Shown here: piece after piece, positions 25,121 through 34,141 of the stretch
How the letters are laid out: the number at the start of each line of letters is the position of its first letter
Position numbering within the stretch: position 1 is the first letter of the stretch
Source of the DNA: Pelagimonas varians
Lineage (GTDB): Bacteria; Pseudomonadota; Alphaproteobacteria; Rhodobacterales; Rhodobacteraceae
NCBI RefSeq assembly: GCF_003208435.1
Contig: NZ_QKMF01000003.1
Location: forward strand, 186,001 to 250,000
Length of the DNA stretch: 64,000 nt
Reading direction: 5' to 3'
The notes under the pieces: model-generated
What the model was told of the DNA's origin: nothing
Database searches by the model: none
What the model saw: only the letters and a program-made list of their open reading frames with translations
Made by a program: the position numbers and the translations under genes

Positions 25121-25232
25121 TTTGCCCTCAAAAATATGTCCGGTTTGCACCCGTCCGTTTGTTTGGCGCAGGAAATGGCGGAAGGTTTGGCACGAGGTGC
25201 GCTACTGCTCTGCAAAATGCAGAAGCACTTGA
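25107..25232 (+). CDS. DUF2256 family small Cys protein
   Basis: 41 residues, starting inside the last codons of the cryptochrome gene in another frame. It begins MKKSDLPSKICPVCTRPFVW and continues with RRKWRKVW. CPVC at 11-14 and YCSAKC at 33-38 form a four-Cys site likely to bind zinc. The pattern ICPxCxRPFxWRKKW...VxYCSxxCR is the DUF2256 signature. The 14-bp overlap implies translational coupling. DUF2256 genes are often found next to FeS cryptochromes; the function is unknown. Confidence 0.9.
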   Translation: MKKSDLPSKICPVCTRPFVWRRKWRKVWHEVRYCSAKCRST

Positions 25233-25365
25233 ATACCAGCGCCAACACAAGAAAATGCGGGTGCTTCAACTGTAAAGCATGCTTGCAATGGGCCATCCAT
25301 ATCGACGTGACAGGTTGACCTGCCGTCCATCCTTTTCCAGTTAGATACGATCCAAGGAGGATCAA

Positions 25366-25923
25366 ATGCTTACAGTTAAACTCAGCGGGCTGGCTTTGAT
25401 AGCTGCCCTGATGTCCCCTACGCTGATCAATGCGGAGGATGCCATGATCCAGTTTCCAGTGTCAGATCCGTCCCAATGGGACTATTTTAGCGATCAGGTT
25501 ATGGGTGGTGTTTCGGAAGGGCGGGCTTCATTCGAAAAAAGCGGCGCGCAGACAATTTTGCGGCTGACGGGCACTGTCAGCACCGCCAACCGCGGCGGCT
25601 TTATTCAAGCCCGTACAACATTGGACGCGCCGTTGCCATCAAACGCCAAAGGCATCGTAATGGAAGTGCGCGGCAACAATGAACCCTACTACATTCATCT
25701 GCGCACCAGTGGCACGGTGCTGCCGTGGCAATTCTACCAAGCCCCGTTCAAAGCACCGGATACATGGCAAGAAGCACGGATTCCCTTCACAGAGTTTTCT
25801 CCCTACGGGGGGCTGTTACGCCAATCGTTTGATGTACAAAAAATCCGCAGCGTTGCCGTGGTTGCCTTTGGCAAAGACTATACCGCTGATTTGTCGGTTC
25901 GGGCCATTGGCGTTTATGACTAA
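25366..25923 (+). CDS. Exported CIA30-family protein
   Basis: 185 residues. AAGGAGG before the ATG and a signal peptide (MLTVKLSGLALIAALMSPTL, then INAED) indicate export. The mature part carries the CIA30/NDUFAF1-type galactose-binding-like fold: YFSDQVMGGVSEGRASFE, RGGFIQARTT, WQEARIPFTEFSPYG and a final VRAIGVYD. In eukaryotes the family helps assemble complex I, but bacterial members are of unknown role, and an exported one is unlikely to do that. Its neighbours suggest light or oxidative stress, which is inference. Confidence 0.82.
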   Translation: MLTVKLSGLALIAALMSPTLINAEDAMIQFPVSDPSQWDYFSDQVMGGVSEGRASFEKSGAQTILRLTGTVSTANRGGFIQARTTLDAPLPSNAKGIVMEVRGNNEPYYIHLRTSGTVLPWQFYQAPFKAPDTWQEARIPFTEFSPYGGLLRQSFDVQKIRSVAVVAFGKDYTADLSVRAIGVYD

Positions 25924-26171
25924 CAAACAGTCCTGAAATGCGGTCGGTTGGCCAGACCTAGTAAAAAACCGCGGCATCCCTGCCATAAGACAAATATTCC
26001 GACAACTGCCAGGGGTTGAAAACTATAGCCACAAGAACTCTGCGCCGGTTTGTTGGTCGATAGCACTGAAAGTTGATGAAGACGAACCAGACGACAGGAA
26101 AAACCTTGCATTCGACTTGACCGTTTTCTTTAACTGGTTCGGAAAATCAACATTTAGGCAAGAGTGTGACT
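25924..26171. other. Short intergenic region
   Basis: About 250 bp with no recognisable gene. It should carry the promoter of the mechanosensitive channel gene. Confidence 0.4.
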
Positions 26172-26978
26172 ATGGAAAATCTTCTTGAACAATTGGGGGC
26201 TTTTGCCCCTTTGGTATTTAGTGCCTCCAAAGCACTTCTGGTTTTAATCGTCGGGTGGATTATTGCCGGCTTTGTCTCACGTGCTGTGCGCAACCGTGTA
26301 AACGCGACGCCAAAGATCGACCCGACGTTGGGCCATTTTTTCGCCAGCATGGTGAAATGGGCGATCCTTCTTGTTGTGCTTGTGGCTGTCATGGGCATTT
26401 TCGGAATTCCGGCAACCTCGCTTGTCGCCATTCTAGGTGCCGCGTCTTTGGCCATTGGTCTTGCGTTGCAAGGCACACTAAGTGATCTGTCCGCAGGCGT
26501 GATGTTGATCATTTTTCGCCCTTATAAGCTGGGGCAATATGTCGACATCGGCGGCACCTCCGGGACTGTCAAAGACATCACAATGTTCACGACGGAACTT
26601 GCAACGCCGGACAACGTGCAGATCATTGTTCCCAATAGTCAAGCTTGGGGAACGGTCATAACCAACTATTCGGCACATGAAACCCGCCGTGTCGATCTGG
26701 TTTTTGGCATCGACTACGACGACAGCTCTGACGCCGCGATGCAGGTGATCCTTGATCTGGCGCAGGCTGACGGGCGCGTCCTTGGTGATCCGGAACCTTG
26801 GGTGCGGGTGACAAATTTGGGTGACAGCTCTGTTGACATAACGGCACGCCTTTGGTGTCAGGCGGCGGATTATTGGGATGTGAAGTTCGACCTGACCAAA
26901 CAGGTCAAGGAAGCGTTCGATTCCAAAGGTATTTCCATTCCTTATCCGCATTCAGTCGAGATCCAGAAATCTGCATGA
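26172..26978 (+). CDS. Small-conductance mechanosensitive channel, MscS family
   Basis: 268 residues with three membrane segments (about 14-36, 56-80 and 85-115). It opens under membrane tension to release solutes at hypo-osmotic shock. The pore helix LGAASLAIGLALQGTLSDLS with Gly/Ala packing is the classic MscS TM3, followed by the beta domain (IVPNSQAWGTVITNYS) and the alpha/beta cytoplasmic cage. The ATG at 26172 was chosen over a GTG two codons earlier. Length is close to E. coli MscS (286). Confidence 0.93.
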   Translation: MENLLEQLGAFAPLVFSASKALLVLIVGWIIAGFVSRAVRNRVNATPKIDPTLGHFFASMVKWAILLVVLVAVMGIFGIPATSLVAILGAASLAIGLALQGTLSDLSAGVMLIIFRPYKLGQYVDIGGTSGTVKDITMFTTELATPDNVQIIVPNSQAWGTVITNYSAHETRRVDLVFGIDYDDSSDAAMQVILDLAQADGRVLGDPEPWVRVTNLGDSSVDITARLWCQAADYWDVKFDLTKQVKEAFDSKGISIPYPHSVEIQKSA

Positions 26979-27021
26979 CACAAGGCGATGGGCGGTTTGC
27001 GCCCCTCGGATCATAACATTG

Positions 27022-27049
27022 GAGCTGCGCCGTTGTGTCGGCGCGGCTC
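27022..27049 (+). terminator. GC-rich hairpin after mscS
   Basis: Arms GAGCTGCGCCG and CGGCGCGGCTC pair over 11 bp with one wobble and a 6-base loop. No T run, so termination is uncertain. Confidence 0.45.
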
Positions 27050-27165
27050 GCCTACCACCTGATATGGCTTTTGAAACGGGACAATGGCACGGCAAGCGAG
27101 AGCTGCCATTTGGTGTGTCGGTCGTGAGGGGGGAGGGGGTGCTTGAAGTTTTGAAATCAGCAATG

Positions 27166-27193
27166 TTGTAAATAAAGTTGTAAATATTTGCAA
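27166..27193. promoter_or_regulatory. Direct and inverted TTGTAAAT repeats before the alginate locus
   Basis: TTGTAAAT occurs at 27166-27173 and 27178-27185, 12 bp apart. The second copy forms a near-palindrome with ATTTGCAA (27186-27193). This is 53 bp before the first gene of the operon. The same TTACAA core occurs twice before dctP (36856 and 36886). The symmetry suits a GntR- or LacI-type repressor; no such regulator gene is nearby. Confidence 0.5.
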
Positions 27194-27245
27194 AACAAAC
27201 GCGCTCTGCCTAGTGTGGCTTTAGCCACCTTTGAACGGAGCGGAA

Positions 27246-28385
27246 ATGAGCCAAAAATTGAAAGTCTTGGTTGCTGGCACCGGCTTTGCCGGAGAGGGGC
27301 ATGTCGATGCTTTTCGGGCTGCCGGAGCCGAAGTTGTTGGCATCGTCGGTCGCACGAAAAGTGTCGTGGATGAGGTCGCTGGTAAACTGGCAATCGGCTA
27401 TGCGGGCACCGATTGGAGCGAGGCACTCACAACCTGTCAGCCGGACATTGTGTCAATCGCCACACCGGGCGGTGCGCATTACGAGCCGATCAAACAGGCA
27501 ATCGCGTGTGGTTGTCATGTGTTTTGCGACAAACCGATGACGCACAGCGGTGAAACGGCTGTTGACCTGTGTGATCTTGCTCAGCGCAAAGGTGTAAAAA
27601 CCGCCTATGCTGCCAGTTTTCGCTATGCGCCAAGTGTTTTGCACGCCAAGCAATTGGTGGCTGCTGGTGCGATAGGGGAGCCGCTGGAAGTCGAGTGTAT
27701 TTCGCATTTCAACTTGGAACGCGACATTCCTTTTGGCTGGTCACATCGCGCAGAAAGTGGCGGTGGCCGTCTCAACAACAACTTTACCCATTCACTGTCA
27801 ATTGTGACCTCTGTTGTCGGGGAAAAAATCCTGTCCGTCAGTGGCGAAGTCCGGGATGATTTAGGCAAGGCCCCGATTGTCGAGGGCGTGCATAACTTCA
27901 TGACCAGACGCAACTTTATCCCCAAGGATTTGAGCGATCCGTCGCTGAAGTGGGGCGAAAGCAACGTTGAATGGTCCTATACGGTGTTAGCCCAGCTGGA
28001 AAGCGAACACGCGGCGCGGCCGGTGTCGGTGCTGTTCAAACACGGTGGCTTGAATCCTCGTTTCAACGAAGACCACATCGTTTTCTACGGCTCACGCGGC
28101 GCAATCTATATCAAAGGCCATTACGGCAGTGGCCAGCTGTATGTCTGGGGGCAAGACAAGGCATGGAATGCCGTTTCATTGCCTCAGGAGATTGTCGATG
28201 CTGTGCCAGATGTCGCAGGCGAGACCGAGCAGTGCTGGCATTATCTGGTGCAAGAGTTTGTCAAAGACATCAACGGCGAAACCGTTCCACCATACCCGAC
28301 ATTCAAAGAAGGCAGTCAGTACCAGCAACTGATTGATATTATACGTAAGAACGGAAGTTGGACTGACGTTTCCGATCTAGCCTGA
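27246..28385 (+). CDS. Gfo/Idh/MocA family NAD(P)-dependent oxidoreductase
   Basis: 379 residues from the ATG at 27246, with GGAGCGGAA just upstream. Rossmann domain with VAGTGFAGEGHVDAFRAAGA (about 7-26), then the substrate-domain marker CDKPMTHSGETA with the usual Lys of the EKP-like motif (here DKP). The family oxidises or reduces sugars and sugar acids. First gene of the locus and 26 bp before a mannonate-dehydratase-like enzyme, so a uronate or aldonate substrate is likely; which one is unknown. Confidence 0.88.
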   Translation: MSQKLKVLVAGTGFAGEGHVDAFRAAGAEVVGIVGRTKSVVDEVAGKLAIGYAGTDWSEALTTCQPDIVSIATPGGAHYEPIKQAIACGCHVFCDKPMTHSGETAVDLCDLAQRKGVKTAYAASFRYAPSVLHAKQLVAAGAIGEPLEVECISHFNLERDIPFGWSHRAESGGGRLNNNFTHSLSIVTSVVGEKILSVSGEVRDDLGKAPIVEGVHNFMTRRNFIPKDLSDPSLKWGESNVEWSYTVLAQLESEHAARPVSVLFKHGGLNPRFNEDHIVFYGSRGAIYIKGHYGSGQLYVWGQDKAWNAVSLPQEIVDAVPDVAGETEQCWHYLVQEFVKDINGETVPPYPTFKEGSQYQQLIDIIRKNGSWTDVSDLA

Positions 28386-28411
28386 ACACATCGAGCAAGA
28401 AAGAGATCCTG

Positions 28412-29638
28412 ATGAAGATTACCGGTGCAAAGGTGTTTGTGGGCGGACCCGGCAAAAACTACGTGACTTTGAAGATCATGACGGATCAGGGGGTCTATGG
28501 CTTGGGGGATGCGACGCTTAACAATCGCGAAACGCTGCCCGCCAAGTACCTCGAAGACTATCTGGTTCCGGCATTAATCGGTATGGATCCCCGCAACAGC
28601 GAAGACATCTGGCAGTATTTGTATCGTGGGGCGTATTTTCGCCGTGGACCTATTGCCATGGCGGCCTTTGGTGCCATCGACATGGCATTGTGGGATATCA
28701 AAGGCAAATTGGCCAACATGCCAATCTATCAACTGCTTGGCGGCAAGAGCCGTGAAGGGGCGATGGTCTATGCCCATGCAACCGGTGCCGACCTCGAAGA
28801 CCTAATGGAGTCGATCTCTTATTACCTTGAGCAGGGGTACAAAGCGGTGCGGGTGCAATGCGGCATCCCGGGGATGCCTTCGGCCAGCTATGGGGTTTCG
28901 GAAACCAAAGGCGATGTTGAAAATTACATCACTGATTTCAGTGGTATCCGTCCCAAAGTCGAGATCTGGGATACAGACCGTTATATGCGTTACATGCCGG
29001 GGGCTTTGGCTGAAATCCGGGCGCGGTTCGGGCCAGACTTGAAAATTTTACATGACGTGCATCACCGGCTTTTGCCGCGCGAAGCTGCTGAATTTGCCAA
29101 AGCGGTTGAACCGGTCGGGCTTTACTGGCTCGAAGATCCGACCCCAGCCGAGGATCAGGATGCTCTGACACTGCTGCGCCAACATAGCACCGTGCCAATC
29201 GCGATAGGCGAGGTGTTTAATTCGATCTGGGATTGCAACAAACTGATCGAGAAAGAGCTGATCGATTTCATTCGCGTTGCTGTCACCTATGCTGGCGGAA
29301 TCACCCCCGTGAAACGCATCGTTGATTTAGCGGGACTGCATAATGTGCGCACCGGTTTTCACGGTGCCCCCAGTCATTCACCACTGAGCATGGCCGCACA
29401 GGCCCAAATCAACGCATGGGCACCCAACTTTGGCATTCAGGAATATCTGGTGCTGGGAACGCCGGAATGTGACGCTTTGTTCCCTTCTGAGCACCGGCTT
29501 GAGAACGGGTTGTTCCATGTCAGCGATGCCCCCGGTCTTGGCGTCGATTTCGACGAGCAAGAAGCCGAGCGGTATCGTTACAAGCCCGGCAGCCATCCCA
29601 TCGTGCGCTTGGAGGATGGAACCCTGTGGAACTATTGA
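28412..29638 (+). CDS. Mannonate dehydratase-like enolase-superfamily enzyme (ManD/RspA)
   Basis: 408 residues. It aligns by eye with E. coli RspA along its length: VTLKIMTDQGVYGLGDATLN, YRGAYFRRGPIAMAAFGAID, YKAVRVQCGIPGMPSASYG, then Mg2+ ligand motifs ILHDVHHRL, YWLEDPTPAE and IAIGEVFN, and the terminal RLEDGTLWNY. ManD enzymes dehydrate D-mannonate or D-gluconate to 2-keto-3-deoxygluconate; others are nearly inactive, so activity cannot be assumed. Its place before an alginate lyase suggests it feeds the KDG pool. Confidence 0.9.
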   Translation: MKITGAKVFVGGPGKNYVTLKIMTDQGVYGLGDATLNNRETLPAKYLEDYLVPALIGMDPRNSEDIWQYLYRGAYFRRGPIAMAAFGAIDMALWDIKGKLANMPIYQLLGGKSREGAMVYAHATGADLEDLMESISYYLEQGYKAVRVQCGIPGMPSASYGVSETKGDVENYITDFSGIRPKVEIWDTDRYMRYMPGALAEIRARFGPDLKILHDVHHRLLPREAAEFAKAVEPVGLYWLEDPTPAEDQDALTLLRQHSTVPIAIGEVFNSIWDCNKLIEKELIDFIRVAVTYAGGITPVKRIVDLAGLHNVRTGFHGAPSHSPLSMAAQAQINAWAPNFGIQEYLVLGTPECDALFPSEHRLENGLFHVSDAPGLGVDFDEQEAERYRYKPGSHPIVRLEDGTLWNY

Positions 29639-29659
29639 ACGGCATAAAAAGGGCACGTC

Positions 29660-30136
29660 ATGTCTGAGGATACATATCTGGTCACGCGGGCCGAAATTGA
29701 GCAGCTTGAGGGTGCCCCGAAAGCTCATTTCCTGAACCCCAATGCGCAATGCGTGAATAAATCCTTGGGTGATCTCACAGGTTTGACCGGCTTTGGGTTT
29801 CACATAATGGAGGTGCAACCGGGCCGCGATACAACCGAGCCGCACTATCATTTTCGAGAGGATGAATGCGTTTATATTCTGTCGGGGCAGGGCGTTGCGC
29901 ATATTGGGGACGAGGTTGTTTCAGTCTCTGAGGGCGATTTTTTGGGATACCGAAAAGGCGGATTGGCGCATGGGCTCAAAAACACAGGAACAGGTGTCTT
30001 GCGGTGCATTGTGGTCGGTGAACGCCATGACACAGACGTGGTCGACTATCCGGCGCAGCATAAACGGATGTTCCGCACCAAGGGCCTGCCATGGAACGTG
30101 GTTGACCAATCCGACATCAAAGACAGGGGCCGGTAA
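29660..30136 (+). CDS. Cupin-domain protein
   Basis: 158 residues, no signal peptide. One cupin domain: EPHYHFREDECVYILSGQG is motif 1 with His, His and Glu metal ligands, and GLAHGLKNTG is motif 2 with the last His. In uronate loci, small cupins (KdgF) linearise unsaturated monouronates, which would fit here, but this protein is longer than KdgF (about 110) and the family is broad. 21 bp after the ManD gene, so cotranscribed. Confidence 0.85.
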   Translation: MSEDTYLVTRAEIEQLEGAPKAHFLNPNAQCVNKSLGDLTGLTGFGFHIMEVQPGRDTTEPHYHFREDECVYILSGQGVAHIGDEVVSVSEGDFLGYRKGGLAHGLKNTGTGVLRCIVVGERHDTDVVDYPAQHKRMFRTKGLPWNVVDQSDIKDRGR

Positions 30137-30259
30137 AGGCCGCTTGGCTCCAAGGTGCCAAGAGGGGGGCGGTTCATGGATCGACCGAGGGGCTTGGCAC
30201 TTTGAACACCATAAAAGCCCGCAAAAATGCGGCGATACGACAAAAACCGGGGGGACTAC

Positions 30260-32134
30260 ATGACCAAGAACCTAGCACTATATGTGGCGGCTTTCGCTGC
30301 TTTGGCACCGGCCGCAATGGCCCAAACACTGACCAACCCAAGTTTTGAATCCGGGTGGAGCGGCTGGAAGGATGTCGATCCCAACAAAGATGCGACTTCC
30401 GTTTCGGGGCACTATAACACCGGCCTCAAATCGGCAAAGATCAGCAAGGAACCCGGGCATTTTGAGCAAAGTATCTCGCTCTTTCCAGAATCTGAATACG
30501 AACTGCAGGCCTACGTCAAAGGCCCCGGCGAGGTCGGAATCGAGCTGGCCGGCGAAGTCGCATCGGCCGTGTCGGCAGGGGATGGCGAAACATGGGTGAA
30601 ACTCAACGTCCCATTCAAAACGGGTGCTGACACATCGGCGCGCATCTTTGGCGGTTGGGGCGGCGGCGAAGCCCGTTTTGACGATTTTGAATTGGTGGCG
30701 CTGTCCGGTCCCGCAAAAGTGGCGGCGGACGAGGCCGCCAAAGGCCCCAGGGTATACACAACGATCGCGGATGGCTGCGAAGACATCCGGCAGTTGCGTG
30801 TCCAGTACGTCAGCGCCGAGGGTGACTTTGACAAGGAATACGCGCCTGAGCGTATTATAGACCATGACTTTTCCGCGGATTCACGGTGGTCTGCCAAAGG
30901 GGCGGGGCGCGAAATCATTCTGGATCTGGGATTGCCGCAAACCCTGAAAGAGCTGGGCGTTGCCTTCTACAAAGGCCACGAACGGCGCAGCTATTTCGAG
31001 ATGTCGGCCTCGCTTGATGGCCGAGGGTATCTGCCGTTGATTGCGCGCACAGAAAGCGCCGGCAAGACCACGGCAATCCAACGCTTTGACCTCGACGATA
31101 CGGCGGCGCGCTATGTCAAAGTGACAGCTTATGGGAATGAGAAAAACGAGTGGAATTCGATCCTTGAAATTCAACCCTATGGCTGCGGTTTTGGCATGAT
31201 TGATCCGACCGGTGATGGCGCGGATGTTGCCGAATACTCTAACAAAGGGCTGTTCGGGCTGTTCACGGATGTGCCGCCATCAGAAAACTTTGACCTGTCG
31301 GCATGGAAGATCACCGTTCCCTATGACAAAGATGGTAACGGCAAAGTCGATGAAATCAAAGAGATTGAGCTAAACTCTGGTTGGCAAGACACCGAAGTTT
31401 TCTACACCGACCCCGTCACCGGTGGCATGGTTTTTCGCACCATTCCGGGCGGTACTACGACGCAAAACTCCAGCTATGCGCGATCTGAATTGCGCCAGAT
31501 GATGCGGGCGGGGGATACGGCTATCAAGACGCGCAACGATGACGGAACCCCGACCAGAAATAATTGGGTCTTTTCAACCGCGCCCAAGGAAACACAAGCC
31601 TTGGCGGGCGGTGTCGACGGCGTTATGCGCGCGACTTTGGCGGTCAATCAGGTCACCAGAACCGGTGAGCAGGGCAAGATCGGGCGGGTGATTATCGGTC
31701 AGATTCATGCCAAGGATGACGAACCGATCCGGCTGTACTACCGCAAACTGCCAGGCAACAAATTCGGCGCAATCTACTACGCCCATGAAGCTGTAGACCA
31801 AGATGACGTGTGGGTCGAAGTGATTGGCGAGCGGAAAGACAATGCCGGAAATCCGATAGACGGCATCGCGCTGGATGAAATTTTCAGCTATGAAATCGCA
31901 GTGTCGAGCCAAGAGGTCGACGGCATATTGCACCCGATGTTGGATGTGAAAATCATCCGCGATGACGGCAGCGAAATTGTGGCACCGTCTTTGGATATGT
32001 CTCAAAGTGGATACAATGTGGCTGATGACTTTATGTATTTCAAAGCCGGAGCCTATTCGCAAAACAACAGCATTTTGCCGGGCTGGCGTGATGCGGACCA
32101 AGTGACTTTTTATAAATTGGAGACCGCGCACTGA
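30260..32134 (+). CDS. Secreted multi-domain PL7 alginate lyase
   Basis: 624 residues from the ATG at 30260 (GGGGGAC upstream). Signal peptide 1-21 (ending PAAMAQ). Domain 1, about 24-150, is a carbohydrate-binding-like beta sandwich starting LTNPSFESGWSGW and ending FDDFELVAL. Domain 2, about 170-310, is F5/8 type C-like (CBM32-like), with GAGREIILDLG and YVKVTAYG. Domain 3, about 335-624, is PL7: YARSELRQMM, GQIHAK and YFKAGAYSQN carry the catalytic Arg, Gln, His and Tyr. It cleaves alginate by beta-elimination, probably outside the cell. Whether it prefers M or G blocks is unknown. Confidence 0.93.
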   Translation: MTKNLALYVAAFAALAPAAMAQTLTNPSFESGWSGWKDVDPNKDATSVSGHYNTGLKSAKISKEPGHFEQSISLFPESEYELQAYVKGPGEVGIELAGEVASAVSAGDGETWVKLNVPFKTGADTSARIFGGWGGGEARFDDFELVALSGPAKVAADEAAKGPRVYTTIADGCEDIRQLRVQYVSAEGDFDKEYAPERIIDHDFSADSRWSAKGAGREIILDLGLPQTLKELGVAFYKGHERRSYFEMSASLDGRGYLPLIARTESAGKTTAIQRFDLDDTAARYVKVTAYGNEKNEWNSILEIQPYGCGFGMIDPTGDGADVAEYSNKGLFGLFTDVPPSENFDLSAWKITVPYDKDGNGKVDEIKEIELNSGWQDTEVFYTDPVTGGMVFRTIPGGTTTQNSSYARSELRQMMRAGDTAIKTRNDDGTPTRNNWVFSTAPKETQALAGGVDGVMRATLAVNQVTRTGEQGKIGRVIIGQIHAKDDEPIRLYYRKLPGNKFGAIYYAHEAVDQDDVWVEVIGERKDNAGNPIDGIALDEIFSYEIAVSSQEVDGILHPMLDVKIIRDDGSEIVAPSLDMSQSGYNVADDFMYFKAGAYSQNNSILPGWRDADQVTFYKLETAH

Positions 32135-32167
32135 GGCAAATAGCCTGCCAGAAGCGGTTGGAAACCT

Positions 32168-34015
32168 ATGTATGCGTTATATGATTGGCTCACGCGGGCC
32201 GCGTTGAATCTTGCGGATCCCTATGTGCACGGGGACGGCGACCCGCCCGCAACACAGGTTTGGCCTTATCTGAAATCACACTTGCGCCCGCTCCGGTGGG
32301 TGTTGATGCTGAGTGTTCTGGTCACCGCCATTGCGGCCAGCATCGAGGTGTGGCTGATCGGATATGCTGGCCGGTTGATCGACATGCTGGCCGACACCGC
32401 GCCAAGTGACATATGGCAAGATCATAGTCTGAGCCTGATGGGCGCAGCCGTGATGGTTATTCTCATTCGTCCGGTGTCGCAATTTGCCCGCCATTCGGTC
32501 AACGACATCGGTTTGCAATGCAATGCGGCGAACTTGTTTCGCTGGCGGGCGCATGACCACCTGACAAACCAGTCGGTAGGCTGGTTCCAAGACGACATGG
32601 CAGGGCGCACCGCCTCCCGCCTTGTGTTGATGGGCAACTATGCGACGGATGTGATTTACCATTCGCTGAATGCGGTCGCGTTTGGTTTTGTCTATATGAT
32701 TGGTGTCGTCACCTTTATGGCGGGGACCGACATTCGCTTGGCTCTGCCCTTGTTCATCTGGCTTGCGCTTTATGTGACGCTGATGGTGCTTATTGTTCCG
32801 CGGATGGTGCGGTCGATGGAAACGTTTATGGCGTCCAAATCAGCGCTTTTGGGCGTGGTGGTCGATACGTTTTCCAACTTTGACACGATCAGCCTGTTTG
32901 CCAAGCGGCAGGACATCGAAGACGAGCACCGGCAATCGCTGGAAGAAACACGCAAAACACTGTTTCAAGCCCGCCAAATCAGCGTCGGCATGCGCACGGT
33001 TACCGTCTGGCTGGAGGGGGTGATTATCGTTGGTTTTGTTGGCTATGGGATTTGGCTTTGGTCCCAAGGCGCGGCCAGTATCGGCCTTGTCAGCGCGGCA
33101 GTTGCGCTCAGCCTGCGTATCACAACAATGGCGGATTGGGTGTCCGAAGCCGTCTGGTCTATTTTCCAGCAGGTGGGATCCGTGCGCGAAGCTTTGCGGT
33201 CGATTAGCCAACCACTGGCCATTCCAGCACTGCCCGATGCCCCCGATCTAAAGATCAATGGCGGAGCAATCACCATTCAAAAAGCGCGCCATCATTATGG
33301 CAAAGGGCGCGGCGGTTTGGATGGTATTGATTTGCAGATTGGACCGGGGGAAAAGGTGGGGCTTGTTGGCCCTTCTGGTGCAGGCAAGTCGACGTTGGTG
33401 AACCTGATCCTGCGGTTCTATGATCTTGAAGACGGGCAAATCACCATCGACGGCCAGGATATCCGCGCCGTCGACCAACAAAGCCTGCGCAGCGCCTTTG
33501 GCATGGTCAGCCAGCAGGCCGCGCTACTGAACAGGTCGGTGCGCGACAACCTGACAATTGGGCAAGTGGGCCTGACCCAAGACCAGATCGAAGCCGCCGC
33601 ACGTGAAGCGAAAGCCCATGAATTCATCTGCGATCTGCGCGACAGCAAGGGCCGCACCGGCTATGACGCGCATGTTGGTGAACGTGGGGTCAAACTGTCG
33701 GGTGGGCAACGCCAGCGGATCGCGCTGGCCCGCGTTATCCTGAAAGATGCGCCGATCCTGATCCTTGATGAGGCAACAAGTGCTTTGGACAGCGAAGTCG
33801 AGGCGGAAATCCAGACCTCGCTGAAGCAGGTGATGCGCGACAAGACCGTGATCGCGATCGCGCACCGGCTGTCAACCATAGCGGAAATGGACCGCATTGT
33901 AGTGGTCGATGACGGGCGGATTGTCGAAACCGGGACACACCGTGACCTTCTGGCTGCGGACCGGCTTTATGCGCAGCTGTGGAACAGGCAGTCGGGCGGA
34001 TTTATTGGCGACTAG
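32168..34015 (+). CDS. ABC-type exporter, fused membrane and ATPase domains
   Basis: 615 residues. Six predicted membrane helices in about 40-340, then an ATPase domain with GPSGAGKSTLVNLILRFYD, signature LSGGQRQRIALARVIL and ILILDEATSALDSEVEAE. MsbA-like half-transporter architecture; it would act as a homodimer. It lacks the N-terminal peptidase-like domain of type I secretion ATPases and has no HlyD-like partner nearby. 33 bp after the alginate lyase gene. The cargo is unknown: an oligosaccharide, lipid or toxic intermediate are options. Confidence 0.88.
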   Translation: MYALYDWLTRAALNLADPYVHGDGDPPATQVWPYLKSHLRPLRWVLMLSVLVTAIAASIEVWLIGYAGRLIDMLADTAPSDIWQDHSLSLMGAAVMVILIRPVSQFARHSVNDIGLQCNAANLFRWRAHDHLTNQSVGWFQDDMAGRTASRLVLMGNYATDVIYHSLNAVAFGFVYMIGVVTFMAGTDIRLALPLFIWLALYVTLMVLIVPRMVRSMETFMASKSALLGVVVDTFSNFDTISLFAKRQDIEDEHRQSLEETRKTLFQARQISVGMRTVTVWLEGVIIVGFVGYGIWLWSQGAASIGLVSAAVALSLRITTMADWVSEAVWSIFQQVGSVREALRSISQPLAIPALPDAPDLKINGGAITIQKARHHYGKGRGGLDGIDLQIGPGEKVGLVGPSGAGKSTLVNLILRFYDLEDGQITIDGQDIRAVDQQSLRSAFGMVSQQAALLNRSVRDNLTIGQVGLTQDQIEAAAREAKAHEFICDLRDSKGRTGYDAHVGERGVKLSGGQRQRIALARVILKDAPILILDEATSALDSEVEAEIQTSLKQVMRDKTVIAIAHRLSTIAEMDRIVVVDDGRIVETGTHRDLLAADRLYAQLWNRQSGGFIGD

Positions 34016-34141
34016 TTTGGTAGAGCGGCGGAACGCCCTGATTCTGGGGCAGGGGGTGCACTGACTGCTTGCGTTAGGGCGCATTATCGGCATTTGGTGC
34101 CGGCGAAACAGACTGCTTCACTTTCGTACAGGCCGATCTCT

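Noticed and set aside
32168-34015. ABC exporter as the type I secretion ATPase for the RTX protein
   Set aside because: It lacks the N-terminal peptidase-like domain, there is no membrane fusion protein beside it, and it belongs to the plus-strand sugar operon.
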